Below are positions 44,079-53,699 of a stretch of 64,000 nt of DNA, in pieces. The stretch lies in assembly GCA_965250275.1 (NCBI GenBank), contig OZ252297.1:2294001-2358000 (forward strand), in the 5' to 3' direction. This stretch comes from G965250275 sp965250275 (GTDB lineage Bacteria > Pseudomonadota > Alphaproteobacteria > Rhodobacterales > Rhodobacteraceae). The translations under genes and the position numbers were made by a program. The notes under the pieces are model-generated. The model made no database searches. It saw only the letters and a program-made list of their open reading frames with translations, and was not told the origin of the DNA. The first letter of the stretch is position 1; every line of letters begins with the position of its first letter.

Positions 44079-44906
44079 CTATGCGCGGTGAATCACGACT
44101 TCGGCGTATTCTGCGGGCACCAGCATTGCCGATGAATCGCGCGACGCGGCGTGGCCCAAGGCGACGAGGTCGGCCTCCAGGGCGGCGGCGCCATCTGGCC
44201 CCACCGCTTCGAAAGCCTTGGTCATCGGCCCATACACGGCGCGCCAGTGCTCAACCCAGAACTCGGGCGAGCGCAGGCGGAAGGTGAAATGACGCTTGTT
44301 GATGTCGATGCGAGAGGCGCCTTCGCCGAACAACGCTTCCAGCCGGTCCTTGGTGCCCCATTCAAGCGGGGACCGGACACCGGACGGAGGCGTCACGTGC
44401 TTTCCAATGGTGCGAAACACATCTGCGACAAAGCTCGTTGGCGTCCAGTTGGCCAACCCGATCCGCCCACCACTGCGGCACACGCGCAGTAATTCCGCGG
44501 CAGCAGCCTCTTGATTGGCGGTGAACATGACACCGAACGTCGACATGACAGCATCAAAGGAACCAGCTTCGAAGGGCAGGTCTTCTGCGTCGGCTTCCCG
44601 GAAGGCGACCGTAAGGCGTTCGGCTTCTGCACGTGCCATGCCGGATTTCAGCCAACGGGTGACATAGTCGGTCGAGACCACATTGCAGTAACGGCGTGCC
44701 GCAGCCAGCGTGGCGTTCCCGTTTCCGGCTGCAACGTCCAGAACCCGTGAATCGGGCCGGAGGTCCATTGCCTCTGACAGGTTTTCGCCCACGATCTGAA
44801 GCGTCGTGCCGACGGTGGAATAATCGCCGGACGACCATGTGGCGTGTTGTTTGTTTTTGACCGCGACCAGATCGGGGGATTCGGCCGGTGGGGCAACGAC
44901 GTTCAT
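44079..44906 (-). CDS. Class I SAM-dependent methyltransferase (UbiE/Coq5-like)
   Basis: A 275-residue methyltransferase from ATG 44906, preceded by AGGAGC. RVLDVAAGNGNATLAAAR is motif I (about 54-71), VVSTDYV the motif II end, and SFDAVMSTFGVMF and RIGLANW follow. It resembles enzymes that methylate small molecules. It is transcribed with the globin and cyclase genes and divergent from a CadC-type regulator. Target unknown. Confidence 0.83.
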   Translation of the reverse strand: MNVVAPPAESPDLVAVKNKQHATWSSGDYSTVGTTLQIVGENLSEAMDLRPDSRVLDVAAGNGNATLAAARRYCNVVSTDYVTRWLKSGMARAEAERLTVAFREADAEDLPFEAGSFDAVMSTFGVMFTANQEAAAAELLRVCRSGGRIGLANWTPTSFVADVFRTIGKHVTPPSGVRSPLEWGTKDRLEALFGEGASRIDINKRHFTFRLRSPEFWVEHWRAVYGPMTKAFEAVGPDGAAALEADLVALGHAASRDSSAMLVPAEYAEVVIHRA

Positions 44907-45102
44907 GTTTTTGCTCCTAATGAACTTAACGGTGGGCCTCTCTTGGCCGAGAACGCAGGGTGTTGCTTGCAGACGATCTGTAGAAAACCTGGAGACTTGT
45001 GGAGAACCGGAAGAATCCACCTGTTTTTTGGGAATTTCGCGGTTGGGACGCGCATTTGGCGAAAAAGGCGGTATCGCGTAAGATCGCCTGAACGGAGGCG
45101 CG

Positions 45103-46677
45103 ATGAACTTTGTGTTCGCCGATTACGAGCTGGACGCGGAACGTGCCGAGCTGCGGCGCGACGGGCAGCCTGTGCGCATCGAACCGCAGGTTTTTGATTT
45201 GCTCAAACTGCTTGTTTCATCCAGCAATCGGCTGGTAACCCGAGACGAGATTTTCGAAGAAATCTGGGGGGACAGGGTGGTGTCGGATGCGGCGCTGTCG
45301 AGCCGTATCCGCGACGCGCGCAAGGCCATTGGCGACGACGGGGCCACCCAGAAATTCATCCAGACTGTCCAGCGGCGCGGTCTGCGGTTTGTTGGCGAGG
45401 TCGAATGCTCCGAGCCAGAGACGCCACCGGCGCAGGTGAGGGAGCCCCTGCGCGATGCGGACCCCCAGGCGGACCCGTTCGAACGTCCGGCCGTCGCTGT
45501 TTTGATGTTCGAAGATGCCAGTCCGGAGGAGGACACCTCTCATCTGGCCGGTGCAATCACTGATGAACTCATCGCCGCGCTGTCGGCCTGGCGATACTTT
45601 CCGGTCATATCGCGGCAATCGACCACGCGCGCCGCGTCGGCGGACATGAGCGCTCGCGAATTGGGCGCGATGCTGCAGGCGCGCTATCTGGTGCACGGCA
45701 CGTTTCGGCGCGCGGGCAACCGGTTTAAGATTCAGGTCGCGCTGACGCAGGCCGATCAAGACACACAGATCTGGAGCGAAAGCCTGCATTGCGATCTGGA
45801 CGAACTGGTGGATGTCGAGGCGGAAATCGCAGCACAAATCGCCTCGGTGGTGGCACCGGAGCTTGAGAGCGCCGAAGCGCGGCTGGTTCTGCGAAAACCG
45901 CCTTCAGACATGACCGCGTGGGAGCTGGTCATGCGCGCCACGTCGTTGCTCAATGGCGGGCGTCGCAGTGATTTCGCAGTGGCGGACCGGCTGGCGCGGG
46001 ATGCGGCAGAACGCGCACCGGACTGGGTCTTGCCCTACACCCTGATCGCAACCACGCAGTTTCAGATGGCGATGGCGAATTTTTCGTCCGCTGACAGTGC
46101 GGCCGCGTTTGCACCGACTCTGGAGGCGGCGCGTCGCGCGCTGGAAATCGATCGCAGCGCATGGATCGCGCATGCTTTGATTGCCGTGGGCGAGCTCTGG
46201 ACCCACCGCAACCACGAAAAGGCAGAGCTTCATGTCGAGCGTGCGATTGAGCTGAACCCCAGCGCCGGCATGAACTATCACTTCGGAGGGTGCATCACAG
46301 GCTTTGGAGGCGATCCGACGCGTGCCCGGGCATATCAGGAGCGGCTGTTCCGGGTCGATCCGGTTTATCCCTATCGCGCTGTCATCGAAGCCGATCTGGG
46401 GCTGTGGCATATGCTGGACACGCAGTTTGACGCTGCGGATGCGCGGTTGAGCCGGGCGCAGGCATGGGATGCGCGCTATGGCCGTGCTCTGCAGCGCCGC
46501 ATTGCCCTGTCAGGTCTGATCGGCGACCGGGACACAGCCCAGGATGCAGCGCGTCAGCTGTCGGATCTCGGCTTGCCGCTGGATTTCGATACCATTGCGG
46601 CCTCCTATCCGTTCCGAAAGGAAAGCCACAGCGCGTTGTTCATGGATGGGTTGCGACGGTCCGGGATCAATCTCTGA
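45103..46677 (+). CDS. CadC-like winged-helix regulator with TolB-like and TPR domains
   Basis: A 524-residue protein. An OmpR-type winged-helix DNA-binding domain (about 1-100; LVTRDEIFEEIWGDRVVSDAALSSRIRDARKAIGDDG in part) is followed by a TolB-like/FlgO-like domain (about 125-250; VAVLMFEDASPEEDTSHLAGAITDELIAALS in part) and TPR-like helices to the end. There is no membrane helix, so unlike CadC it is cytosolic. It is divergent from the methyltransferase-globin-cyclase run, with 196 bp between, and is a good candidate for its regulator. Confidence 0.83.
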   Translation: MNFVFADYELDAERAELRRDGQPVRIEPQVFDLLKLLVSSSNRLVTRDEIFEEIWGDRVVSDAALSSRIRDARKAIGDDGATQKFIQTVQRRGLRFVGEVECSEPETPPAQVREPLRDADPQADPFERPAVAVLMFEDASPEEDTSHLAGAITDELIAALSAWRYFPVISRQSTTRAASADMSARELGAMLQARYLVHGTFRRAGNRFKIQVALTQADQDTQIWSESLHCDLDELVDVEAEIAAQIASVVAPELESAEARLVLRKPPSDMTAWELVMRATSLLNGGRRSDFAVADRLARDAAERAPDWVLPYTLIATTQFQMAMANFSSADSAAAFAPTLEAARRALEIDRSAWIAHALIAVGELWTHRNHEKAELHVERAIELNPSAGMNYHFGGCITGFGGDPTRARAYQERLFRVDPVYPYRAVIEADLGLWHMLDTQFDAADARLSRAQAWDARYGRALQRRIALSGLIGDRDTAQDAARQLSDLGLPLDFDTIAASYPFRKESHSALFMDGLRRSGINL

Positions 46678-46785
46678 CGGTGGCAAGCCTCAGGAAGCAT
46701 GGGTTTTAAGGCAAGAACACGCTGCTTTCCTTTGACAATTCTTCTCTCTAAGCTGTGCTCAGACAAGTACAAATGGGAGAGTACT

Positions 46786-47967
46786 ATGAACAGGTTTGTA
46801 GCGGCGGCGGTCGCGTCGGTGGTGATGTCGACTGCGGCAATGGCCGAGGACATCAAGCTCGGTATCATCTATGGCTTCACCGGTCCGATTGAATCTCTGA
46901 CCGGACCAATGGCCGCGGGTGCAGAGCTTGCTATGGCCGAGGTCACGGAATCCGGGCTGCTGCTGGACGGCGCCACGGTCAGCTCGGTGCGCGGCGATTC
47001 CACCTGCATCGACAGCTCCGCGGCTACGGCTGCTGCTGAACGTCTCGTTACATCTGACAAGGTCCACGCCATTGTTGGCGGCGATTGCTCGGGTGTCACG
47101 GGTGCAATCCTGCAGAACGTGGCGCGCCCCAACGGTGTGGTCATGATTTCCCCGTCTGCAACATCGCCCGGCCTGTCGACAGCCGAGGATGACGGGCTCT
47201 TTTTCCGGACTGCGCCGTCTGATGCGCGCGAAGGTCAGGTGATGACCGAGGTCATCATGGAGCAGGGCATCAATTCGGTCGCACTCACCTATACCAACAA
47301 TGACTATGGCAAAGGCCTTGCCGACAGCTTCAAGTCCGCGTTCGAAGCCGCCGGCGGTACGGTGACTATCAATATCAGCCATGAGGACGGCAAAGCCGAC
47401 TATTCTTCTGAAGTGGCGACGCTGGCTTCGGCCGGTGGCGATATCTTGGTGGTCGCCGGGTATCTGGACCAGGGCGGCCGCGGGATCATCGAGGGCGCGC
47501 TGGACACCGGCGCCTGGGACCGTTTCGTCCTTCCCGGCGGGATGATTGGCGACAACATCCTGACCATCGGTGATGATCTGAACGGATCCTTCGGGCAAGT
47601 GGCTGGCACCGACAGCCCTGGTGCGGCAACATACGCCGATATGGCCAAGGCCGCAGGCTTTGACGGCACCTCACCGTTCACACCGGAGTCCTATGATGCG
47701 GCGGCCCTGATCTTGCTGGCGATGCAGGCTGCAGGCTCCTCCGACAGCGCGGCCTTCAAGGACAAAGTCTTTGATGTGGCCAATGCGCCCGGCGAAAAGA
47801 TTTTCCCCGGCGAACTGGCAAAGGCGCTGCAGATTCTCAAGGATGGTGGCGATGTCGACTATGTCGGCGCATCGGCGGTCGAACTGATCGGGAACGGAGA
47901 GTCCGCGGGCAACTATCGTCAGGTCGAAGTCAAGGACGGCAAATTCGAGACCGTTCAATACCGCTGA
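46786..47967 (+). CDS. ABC transporter substrate-binding protein, branched-chain amino acid type
   Basis: Periplasmic binding protein (type I fold, LivJ-like), 393 residues. It starts at ATG 46786 after GGGAGAG, with a signal peptide cleaved after AAMA. The mature part opens EDIKLGIIYGFTGPIESLTGPMAAGAELAM and has two Rossmann lobes. No permease or ATPase gene follows, so partners must be elsewhere. Its neighbour HyuAB suggests a role in taking up an amide or amino acid, by proximity only. Confidence 0.88.
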   Translation: MNRFVAAAVASVVMSTAAMAEDIKLGIIYGFTGPIESLTGPMAAGAELAMAEVTESGLLLDGATVSSVRGDSTCIDSSAATAAAERLVTSDKVHAIVGGDCSGVTGAILQNVARPNGVVMISPSATSPGLSTAEDDGLFFRTAPSDAREGQVMTEVIMEQGINSVALTYTNNDYGKGLADSFKSAFEAAGGTVTINISHEDGKADYSSEVATLASAGGDILVVAGYLDQGGRGIIEGALDTGAWDRFVLPGGMIGDNILTIGDDLNGSFGQVAGTDSPGAATYADMAKAAGFDGTSPFTPESYDAAALILLAMQAAGSSDSAAFKDKVFDVANAPGEKIFPGELAKALQILKDGGDVDYVGASAVELIGNGESAGNYRQVEVKDGKFETVQYR

Positions 47968-47993
47968 TCGGTCTTCGATTTTGATATTGAATG

Positions 47994-48017
47994 CCCCGGC
48001 TCAGTCCGGGGTATTTT
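47994..48017 (+). terminator. Intrinsic terminator after the binding-protein gene
   Basis: Stem CCCCGG / CCGGGG with a 6-nt loop, followed by TATTTT, 27 bp after the stop codon. It overlaps the last bases of the convergent hyuB gene. Confidence 0.65.
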
Positions 48018-49683
48018 CTCGCTGTGGCGTCGCGCTGGTCTGGTGTCGATATCCGTAGAGCCGCTCGGCATCGTCGGGCGTCAGATAGCCGCCATCGATA
48101 TCTAGCTGGATGTCATGCTCTGGCCGATCTTTTGGGGAGCCGAACCCACCACCGCCGGGCAAGGCGACCACCAGGGTGTCACCGGCCGGAATGACGTGGG
48201 TGGATTTCCCCACAAGCGGAGCGCCGGATCCCAAGCGCGCCGCGCCTGACGCGCCACCGGCCCCTCCCGCACGTCCGCGTGGCGGATTGTTGAGCCGGTC
48301 CCACGTCGCCGCCGACACCTCGAATGGGGCGTCGCCGGTATGTGCAATCTCTATGATCTGCGAGAGCCCGCCCGGCATTGCGCCAGCCCCGCCGGACCCG
48401 GGCAGAAACTCCTTTCGGACAAAGACGAGCGGGGCCTCGGTCTCTGTCACTTCCATCGGGATGCCGCCAACGCCGGAGGGAAAGGCCGTGCAACTCAGGC
48501 CAGGTGCCTCCGGCGTTGCGCCAACACCGCCCAAACCAACGTTCATCACATTGAACCGCGAAGCAGGCGGGCCACCGGACATCGCCAGCACCCAGATTGA
48601 TCCCGCACTTTCTGCAGGTGTGCGGTCGGGCAGGGCTTGTGCCAAACAACCAAACACCGCATCTGGCAGCATTTGACCGATCACGTGGCGGGCCGTGACC
48701 GGTGCGGGTCGTTCCGGCGCAACGCAACTGCCCGGATCAGCCCGAACTTCGAAGCAGGCCAACGACGCGTGGTTGTTCGGCGTATCCGGCGCGATCACGC
48801 ATTTCAGCCCAAAAACGGTGTAGGCGTCTGTGTAGCACTTCGGGGAGTTGATGCCGTAGCGCGAGGCCGGCGAACTTCCTGCGTAATCAACGACAATGCG
48901 GGATCCGGATACCTGCATGCGCGTGCGCAGGACAATCGGGGCTTCGTACCCATCGATCTGCATGTCGGAGGTATAGGTGCCGTCGGGGACGTCCGCGATG
49001 GCCTGACGCATCGCCTCCTCCGATGAGCGAAGGATATGGGCCGCCAGATCATCAAGGCTGGAGATGTCGAATTCTTGCATCATCGCGCGCAACCGAGACA
49101 CACCCACGTCGTTCGATGAGATCAGAGAGCGGATGTCTCCGGCAACTTCGACAGGGTTGCGGCTGTTGGCTGTTATGATCCCGAAAAGTTCTTCATTCAG
49201 AACGCCTTCGCGCCGGATGTGCATGTGAGGGATCAGCACACCTTCCTCAAACACCGAGGTGGCGTCGGCGGTAAAACCGCGTCCACCCACATCCGTGACG
49301 TGGCTTGTCGAGGCGAAAAGCGCGACCGGGGCGCCCTCCAGAAACGCCGGGGTGACCACGACAAAATCGAAGAGGTGGCCGGTGCCCATCCACGGGTCGT
49401 TGGTAACATAGACGTCCCCTTCACGCATCGTGTCGACGGGAAACCGTGATAGGAAATGCGCAACAGCCATGGCCATGGTGTTCACATGGCCGGGCGTGCC
49501 GGTCACGGCCTGCGCCAGCATCCGGCCCTGGGTGTCGTAGACCCCGGCAGACAGGTCACCTGCCTCGCGCACCACTGATCCGAACGCAGTGCGCAGCAAA
49601 GCCTGTGCCTGTTCTTCGACCACCGAAATCAGGCGCGTCCACATGACCTGCCGCTGGATTTCTTGCTGATGAGACGCGCTCAT
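48001..49683 (-). CDS. hyuB: Hydantoinase B/oxoprolinase family subunit
   Basis: Beta subunit of an ATP-dependent hydantoinase, oxoprolinase or acetone-carboxylase-like enzyme, 560 residues. Family stretches are QEIQRQVMWTRLISVVEEQA, GHVNTMAMAVAHFL, GDVYVTNDPWMGTGHLFDFV, and glycine-rich PGGSGGAGAMPGG-like SGGAGAMPGGLSQ. The C-terminal VALPGGGGFGSP is also typical. It starts in the hyuA stop (ATGA). The cyclic substrate cannot be told from the sequence. Confidence 0.88.
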   Translation of the reverse strand: MSASHQQEIQRQVMWTRLISVVEEQAQALLRTAFGSVVREAGDLSAGVYDTQGRMLAQAVTGTPGHVNTMAMAVAHFLSRFPVDTMREGDVYVTNDPWMGTGHLFDFVVVTPAFLEGAPVALFASTSHVTDVGGRGFTADATSVFEEGVLIPHMHIRREGVLNEELFGIITANSRNPVEVAGDIRSLISSNDVGVSRLRAMMQEFDISSLDDLAAHILRSSEEAMRQAIADVPDGTYTSDMQIDGYEAPIVLRTRMQVSGSRIVVDYAGSSPASRYGINSPKCYTDAYTVFGLKCVIAPDTPNNHASLACFEVRADPGSCVAPERPAPVTARHVIGQMLPDAVFGCLAQALPDRTPAESAGSIWVLAMSGGPPASRFNVMNVGLGGVGATPEAPGLSCTAFPSGVGGIPMEVTETEAPLVFVRKEFLPGSGGAGAMPGGLSQIIEIAHTGDAPFEVSAATWDRLNNPPRGRAGGAGGASGAARLGSGAPLVGKSTHVIPAGDTLVVALPGGGGFGSPKDRPEHDIQLDIDGGYLTPDDAERLYGYRHQTSATPQRENTPD

Positions 49684-51770
49684 GGCGATGGCCTCCTGTT
49701 CAGGCGCAAAGCGTCCCCGCTGTCGACCCGAACACTGAACCCGGGTGGCACAACGGTACTGGTTTCGTCCTCGGCTATGATCGCCGGTCCGTCGTATTCG
49801 GTGCCGGGAACCAGCGCCTCGCGCCCAAAAACCGAATACGCGATCTCGGTGCCGGGGCCTGCTTCAAAGACCTGACGGGTGATTTCGGTGTCGGGCGCGG
49901 CACAGGCGACAGGTTCTGTCAGCGGTGTGACGGCCGGATCAGGCGTCTGCGCCGTGATCGACCATGACACGCACTCAACCGCGGCGTCCGGCATCGTCAG
50001 CCCGTAGACCTGATCGTAGAGCGTTTCGAAACTGCGCCGCAGGTCCGTCATGTCGGCTTTGGTCACCTCGGCGGCTTGCAACGGAACCGTCAGTTCGTGG
50101 CCTTGCCCGACATAGCGAATGTCGACGGTTTGGTGAAACGCAATCGGATTGGCGCCGGCACCTTGCTTGACGACGGTTTCGGCTTCGGCCCGCATCTGGG
50201 CCAACAGCGTGTTCAAGCTGCCCAACTCAGAGCTGCCGATTAGACAGCGGGCGCTGCGCACCACTTGGTAGCTGATCGGTGCGCGTAGAAAACCGATGGC
50301 GGAACCGACCCCCGCACCTTGCGGAATGACGATCTGGTCGATGCCGAGTTTGTCTGCCAGTTTTGCGGCGTGCAATGGCGCACCGCCACCGAACGCGATC
50401 ATGGTATACTCAGACGGGTCTTTGCCGCGCTCGATGGCGTGCACGCGGGCCGCATTGGCCATATTTTCCTCAACGATCTCGACAATCCCGGCCGCGCCCC
50501 AGTTGCAATCCAACGCAAGCGGGTCTGCAATCTCGCGCGTGATAGCCGCTTCGGCCGCCTGTTGGTCGAGGGTGATGCGACCACCGGCAAAGCCGTCCAC
50601 GGAGAGTTTTCCTAGACAGAGATTGGCATCGGTCACTGTCGGGTTTGCGCCGCCCGACCCGTACGCCACGGGGCCCGGGTCTGACCCGGCGCTATCGGGG
50701 CCCACCGCGATCCTGCGCATTGCGTCGACCCGCGCGATGGAGCCACCGCCCGCGCCGATTTCGACCATATCGATCACGGGGATCCGGACCGGCAGGCCGC
50801 TGCCTTTCATGTCCCTGAATGCACGGGCAATCTCAAACACACGCGCACGTTCCGGCGTGCCGTCGTCAATCAGACAAATCTTGGCAGTGGTGCCGCCCAT
50901 GTCGAAGGCCATGACATTGCTTAGCTCTCTTTCGGCGGCCACATGTGCTGCCAGGATGGCCCCACCCGCCGGGCCGGATTCCACCAGGCGGATGGGAAAA
51001 CGCGCGGCTTGGTCCAAGGTCGTCAAGCCACCGCCGGACATCATCAGGAAGGTCGGGCAGCGAAACCCGCGCTCGGAAAGCCGCGATTGCAGGCGGTTCA
51101 GATACCCAGCCATCAGTGGCCGGACATAGGCATTGGCCGCCGTGGTCGAGAACCGCTCGTACTCCCGCAGCTCCGGGCACACGGCGCTGGACAGGCAGAT
51201 CGTGGCACCGGGCAGGGCGTCTGTCAGGATGTCGGCTGCGATCTCTTCGTGGGCGGGATGCGCATAGGCATGCATGAAGCCAACAGCAACAGCCTCGATG
51301 CCGTCTTCCCGCATCTGTGCGGCAGCGGCATGTACTTCGGCCACATCCAAAGGTTCGCGCACAGTCCCATCCGCGGTCATCCGTTCGGACACCGTATGGC
51401 GCCGCACGCGCGGGATCAGCGGCGGTGGCCGGCGCGCGTCAAGATTGTAGGGAGCAAATCTCTTTTCAAATCCCATCTCCAGAACATCGCGCATGCCTTT
51501 GGTTGTCAGAAACGCGGTTTTGGCCCCTTTGCGCACGATCAGGGCGTTGGTGGCCAGCGTTGTACCGTGCAGGACCATATCGATGTTCGCCGGTTCGCGG
51601 CCTGCCGCGTTCAGAACCCGGTCAATGCCAGTCATGGCACCGTCATCGGGGGCATGGTGCGTCGTGAGAACCTTGGTCGAGTGGCGCCGTGACGAGGTTT
51701 CGATCACCACGTCGGTGAACGTGCCACCAATGTCGACTGCGATCCTACAATCGTTTTGATCCGCGCTCAT
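49680..51770 (-). CDS. hyuA: Hydantoinase/oxoprolinase family ATP-dependent subunit A
   Basis: Actin-fold ATPase subunit of 696 residues. RIAVDIGGTFTDVVIE is the phosphate-1 motif, VLHGTTLATNALI and VMAFDMGGTTAKICLI are further ATP-site parts, and IAFGGGAPLHAAKLAD follows. ATG 51770 is preferred; GTG 51776 is two codons earlier. With HyuB it would hydrolyse a cyclic amide or imide at the cost of ATP. Divergent to the kynureninase gene. Confidence 0.88.
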   Translation of the reverse strand: MSADQNDCRIAVDIGGTFTDVVIETSSRRHSTKVLTTHHAPDDGAMTGIDRVLNAAGREPANIDMVLHGTTLATNALIVRKGAKTAFLTTKGMRDVLEMGFEKRFAPYNLDARRPPPLIPRVRRHTVSERMTADGTVREPLDVAEVHAAAAQMREDGIEAVAVGFMHAYAHPAHEEIAADILTDALPGATICLSSAVCPELREYERFSTTAANAYVRPLMAGYLNRLQSRLSERGFRCPTFLMMSGGGLTTLDQAARFPIRLVESGPAGGAILAAHVAAERELSNVMAFDMGGTTAKICLIDDGTPERARVFEIARAFRDMKGSGLPVRIPVIDMVEIGAGGGSIARVDAMRRIAVGPDSAGSDPGPVAYGSGGANPTVTDANLCLGKLSVDGFAGGRITLDQQAAEAAITREIADPLALDCNWGAAGIVEIVEENMANAARVHAIERGKDPSEYTMIAFGGGAPLHAAKLADKLGIDQIVIPQGAGVGSAIGFLRAPISYQVVRSARCLIGSSELGSLNTLLAQMRAEAETVVKQGAGANPIAFHQTVDIRYVGQGHELTVPLQAAEVTKADMTDLRRSFETLYDQVYGLTMPDAAVECVSWSITAQTPDPAVTPLTEPVACAAPDTEITRQVFEAGPGTEIAYSVFGREALVPGTEYDGPAIIAEDETSTVVPPGFSVRVDSGDALRLNRRPSP

Positions 51771-51784
51771 CAACACGCCCCCAA

Positions 51785-51809
51785 TTGCAACAGATTTTCA
51801 TTATTGCAA
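51785..51809. promoter_or_regulatory. Paired TTGCAA sites between hyuA and kynureninase genes
   Basis: Two self-complementary TTGCAA hexamers at 51785-51790 and 51804-51809, 19 bp apart, in the 86-bp divergent gap. The spacing of about two helical turns suits a dimeric or tandem regulator such as the XRE/cupin protein encoded downstream. The link is inferred. Confidence 0.35.
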
Positions 51810-51856
51810 GAAATATCAGAAATGGTAGCCTGAAATGAAACCTACCGGAGATTTTC

Positions 51857-53101
51857 ATGGCATCTGTCCCGATCACCCGAACCGACTGTCAGGCGATGGA
51901 TGCCGCGGACCCGCTGGCTGGGTTTCGCGAGAGGTTCCAGAGCCCGAAGGCCGATACGATTTTCCTCGATGCCAATTCGATGGGTGCCATGCCGTCTGAC
52001 GTGCCGGCCCGCATGGAAAGCTTCTTTTCCGATGCGTGGGTGGAGCTGCGTCGGCAGGGCTGGAACCATTTCGAGTGGATGGAGCGTCCATTCCAGATCG
52101 GGGGCGCGATTGCGCATCTGATGGGCGCGGATCCGAAAGATGTGATTGCCTGCGATAACACCACGATCAACCTTTACAAGATCCTGACTTATGCGTGGGG
52201 CGTTCGAAAAACAGGAAGAGAAATTCTGACTGAAAACGGAAACTTCCCAACCGATCTTTATGTCGCGCAAGGCATGGCGCATGCCAGCGATCAGATCGGG
52301 CTGCGCACCTGTGAGTCCCGCGCGGAGCTGATCGAAGCCATTGGCCCCGAAACAGCCGTGATTTACCTCAGTCACGTGGACTACCGCAGTTCAGAGCGGT
52401 GGGACATGGCCGATATCTGTGCGCGCGCCAAGTCGATTGGTGCCCTCACTGTCTGGGATCTGTCCCATTCCACCGGCGCAATTCCCGTTGATCTGATGGG
52501 GTCGGGCGCGGATTTCGCTGTTGGCTGCGGTTACAAGTATCTCAGCGGTGGCCCCGGCGGTGCGGCCTACCTGTGGGTTCACCCGGATCATGCTGACGCT
52601 GCATGGCCCACGATTTGCGGCTGGATGGGGCATGCAGACGTCTTTGCCTTCGCCACCGACTATGCGCCGCATGTCGGGGCCTATCGGCACGCAACGGGCA
52701 CACCGGCGGTCATCGCGAACGAAGTGTTTGCCTGTGCTGCCGAGATATGGCGGGACGTGTCGGCGCCGGACCTCTGGGCCAAGCATGAAGCCTTGGGCAA
52801 TCTCTTGATCGATTTGCTCGAACAGGAATGCGGCACGCTTGGCGTCACGGTCAATACGCCGCGCGACTACACCCGTCGTGGCGGTCACATCGGATTTTCG
52901 CATGACGGGGCGGGCCCGCTCTGCGAGGCGTTGCTTGCCGCTGGTGTGGTGGGATCATTCAGAAAACCCAATGTGTTACGGTTCGGTCTTGGTGCACTCT
53001 ACCTGCGCTACGAGGATATTTGGGAAACCGTGGCGCGACTGAAAGAGATCCTCATCTCGGAACGCTGGCGAGAGCCGCAGTATCAGAAGGTTTCGGTCTG
53101 A
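51857..53101 (+). CDS. kynU: Kynureninase-family aminotransferase class V enzyme
   Basis: PLP enzyme of 414 residues. It has the kynureninase hallmarks FLDANSMGAMP (like LDGNSLG), GNFPTDLYVAQGM, YLSHVDYRS, WDLSHSTGAIPVDL with the PLP Asp201, and CGYKYLSGGPGG with Lys227. It should cleave kynurenine to anthranilate and alanine, though the CDNTTINLY segment and the low similarity of some loops allow a different substrate. ATG 51857 follows CCGGAG. It heads an operon with XRE/cupin, SRPBCC and RidA genes. Confidence 0.82.
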   Translation: MASVPITRTDCQAMDAADPLAGFRERFQSPKADTIFLDANSMGAMPSDVPARMESFFSDAWVELRRQGWNHFEWMERPFQIGGAIAHLMGADPKDVIACDNTTINLYKILTYAWGVRKTGREILTENGNFPTDLYVAQGMAHASDQIGLRTCESRAELIEAIGPETAVIYLSHVDYRSSERWDMADICARAKSIGALTVWDLSHSTGAIPVDLMGSGADFAVGCGYKYLSGGPGGAAYLWVHPDHADAAWPTICGWMGHADVFAFATDYAPHVGAYRHATGTPAVIANEVFACAAEIWRDVSAPDLWAKHEALGNLLIDLLEQECGTLGVTVNTPRDYTRRGGHIGFSHDGAGPLCEALLAAGVVGSFRKPNVLRFGLGALYLRYEDIWETVARLKEILISERWREPQYQKVSV

Positions 53102-53102
53102 G

Positions 53103-53699
53103 ATGACGGTTGATCGCATTCCGGTGCCGCAGCCGCCCGATCCGCTTGGCGCGCGCTTGTCCGACTTGCGCAAGGCCGCCGGTCTGACCCTGACTCAGGT
53201 CTCACAGGCTTGCGGCATGTCCGAGGCGACCCTGTCGCGTATCGAGAACGGGCACAGCCAGGTCTCTGCGCATCATCTGTTCCTTCTGGCGCAGGTGCTG
53301 GGAGTCGATATCGCCGAGATGTTCCACGACACATCCGCGCCGCTGACCAAGGGGATGCGGTCGATCACCCGGAACAATGCCGGCGAGCACCACGAACTGG
53401 AGCGCTACACAGCAGAGGTTCTGAACGCCGATATCTCGCGCAAGACCATGCATCCGGCCATCAACACCATCACAGCGCGCACGCTGGACGAGGCCGGCGG
53501 GCTGACCGCACATGCCGGGGAGGAGTTCCTCTATGTTCTGCGCGGCACAGTTGCGGTGCACAGCGAACTCTATGCTCCTGCCGTCCTTAAGGCAGGAGAC
53601 TGTCTCTACTTCGACGGATCTATGGCCCATGCCTATTTGCAAGGCGGAGCCGACCCCGCGGTCATCCTGGTGGTCGTCGGACCAGGAGGATCAAGGTGA
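53103..53699 (+). CDS. XRE-family regulator with C-terminal cupin
   Basis: A 198-residue regulator: a helix-turn-helix of the Cro/CI type (about 18-70; RLSDLRKAAGLTLTQVSQACGMSEATLSRIENG in part) and a cupin_2 sensor domain (about 115-195; GEEFLYVLRG). Such proteins often respond to a small ligand of the genes beside them. It begins one base after the kynureninase stop (TGA-G-ATG) and is probably self-regulating through the upstream gap. Confidence 0.88.
   Translation: MTVDRIPVPQPPDPLGARLSDLRKAAGLTLTQVSQACGMSEATLSRIENGHSQVSAHHLFLLAQVLGVDIAEMFHDTSAPLTKGMRSITRNNAGEHHELERYTAEVLNADISRKTMHPAINTITARTLDEAGGLTAHAGEEFLYVLRGTVAVHSELYAPAVLKAGDCLYFDGSMAHAYLQGGADPAVILVVVGPGGSR

Noticed and set aside
46732..46737. 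TTGACA before the binding-protein gene as a sigma-70 promoter
   Set aside because: No acceptable -10 element at 16-18 bp; kept only as a possibility.
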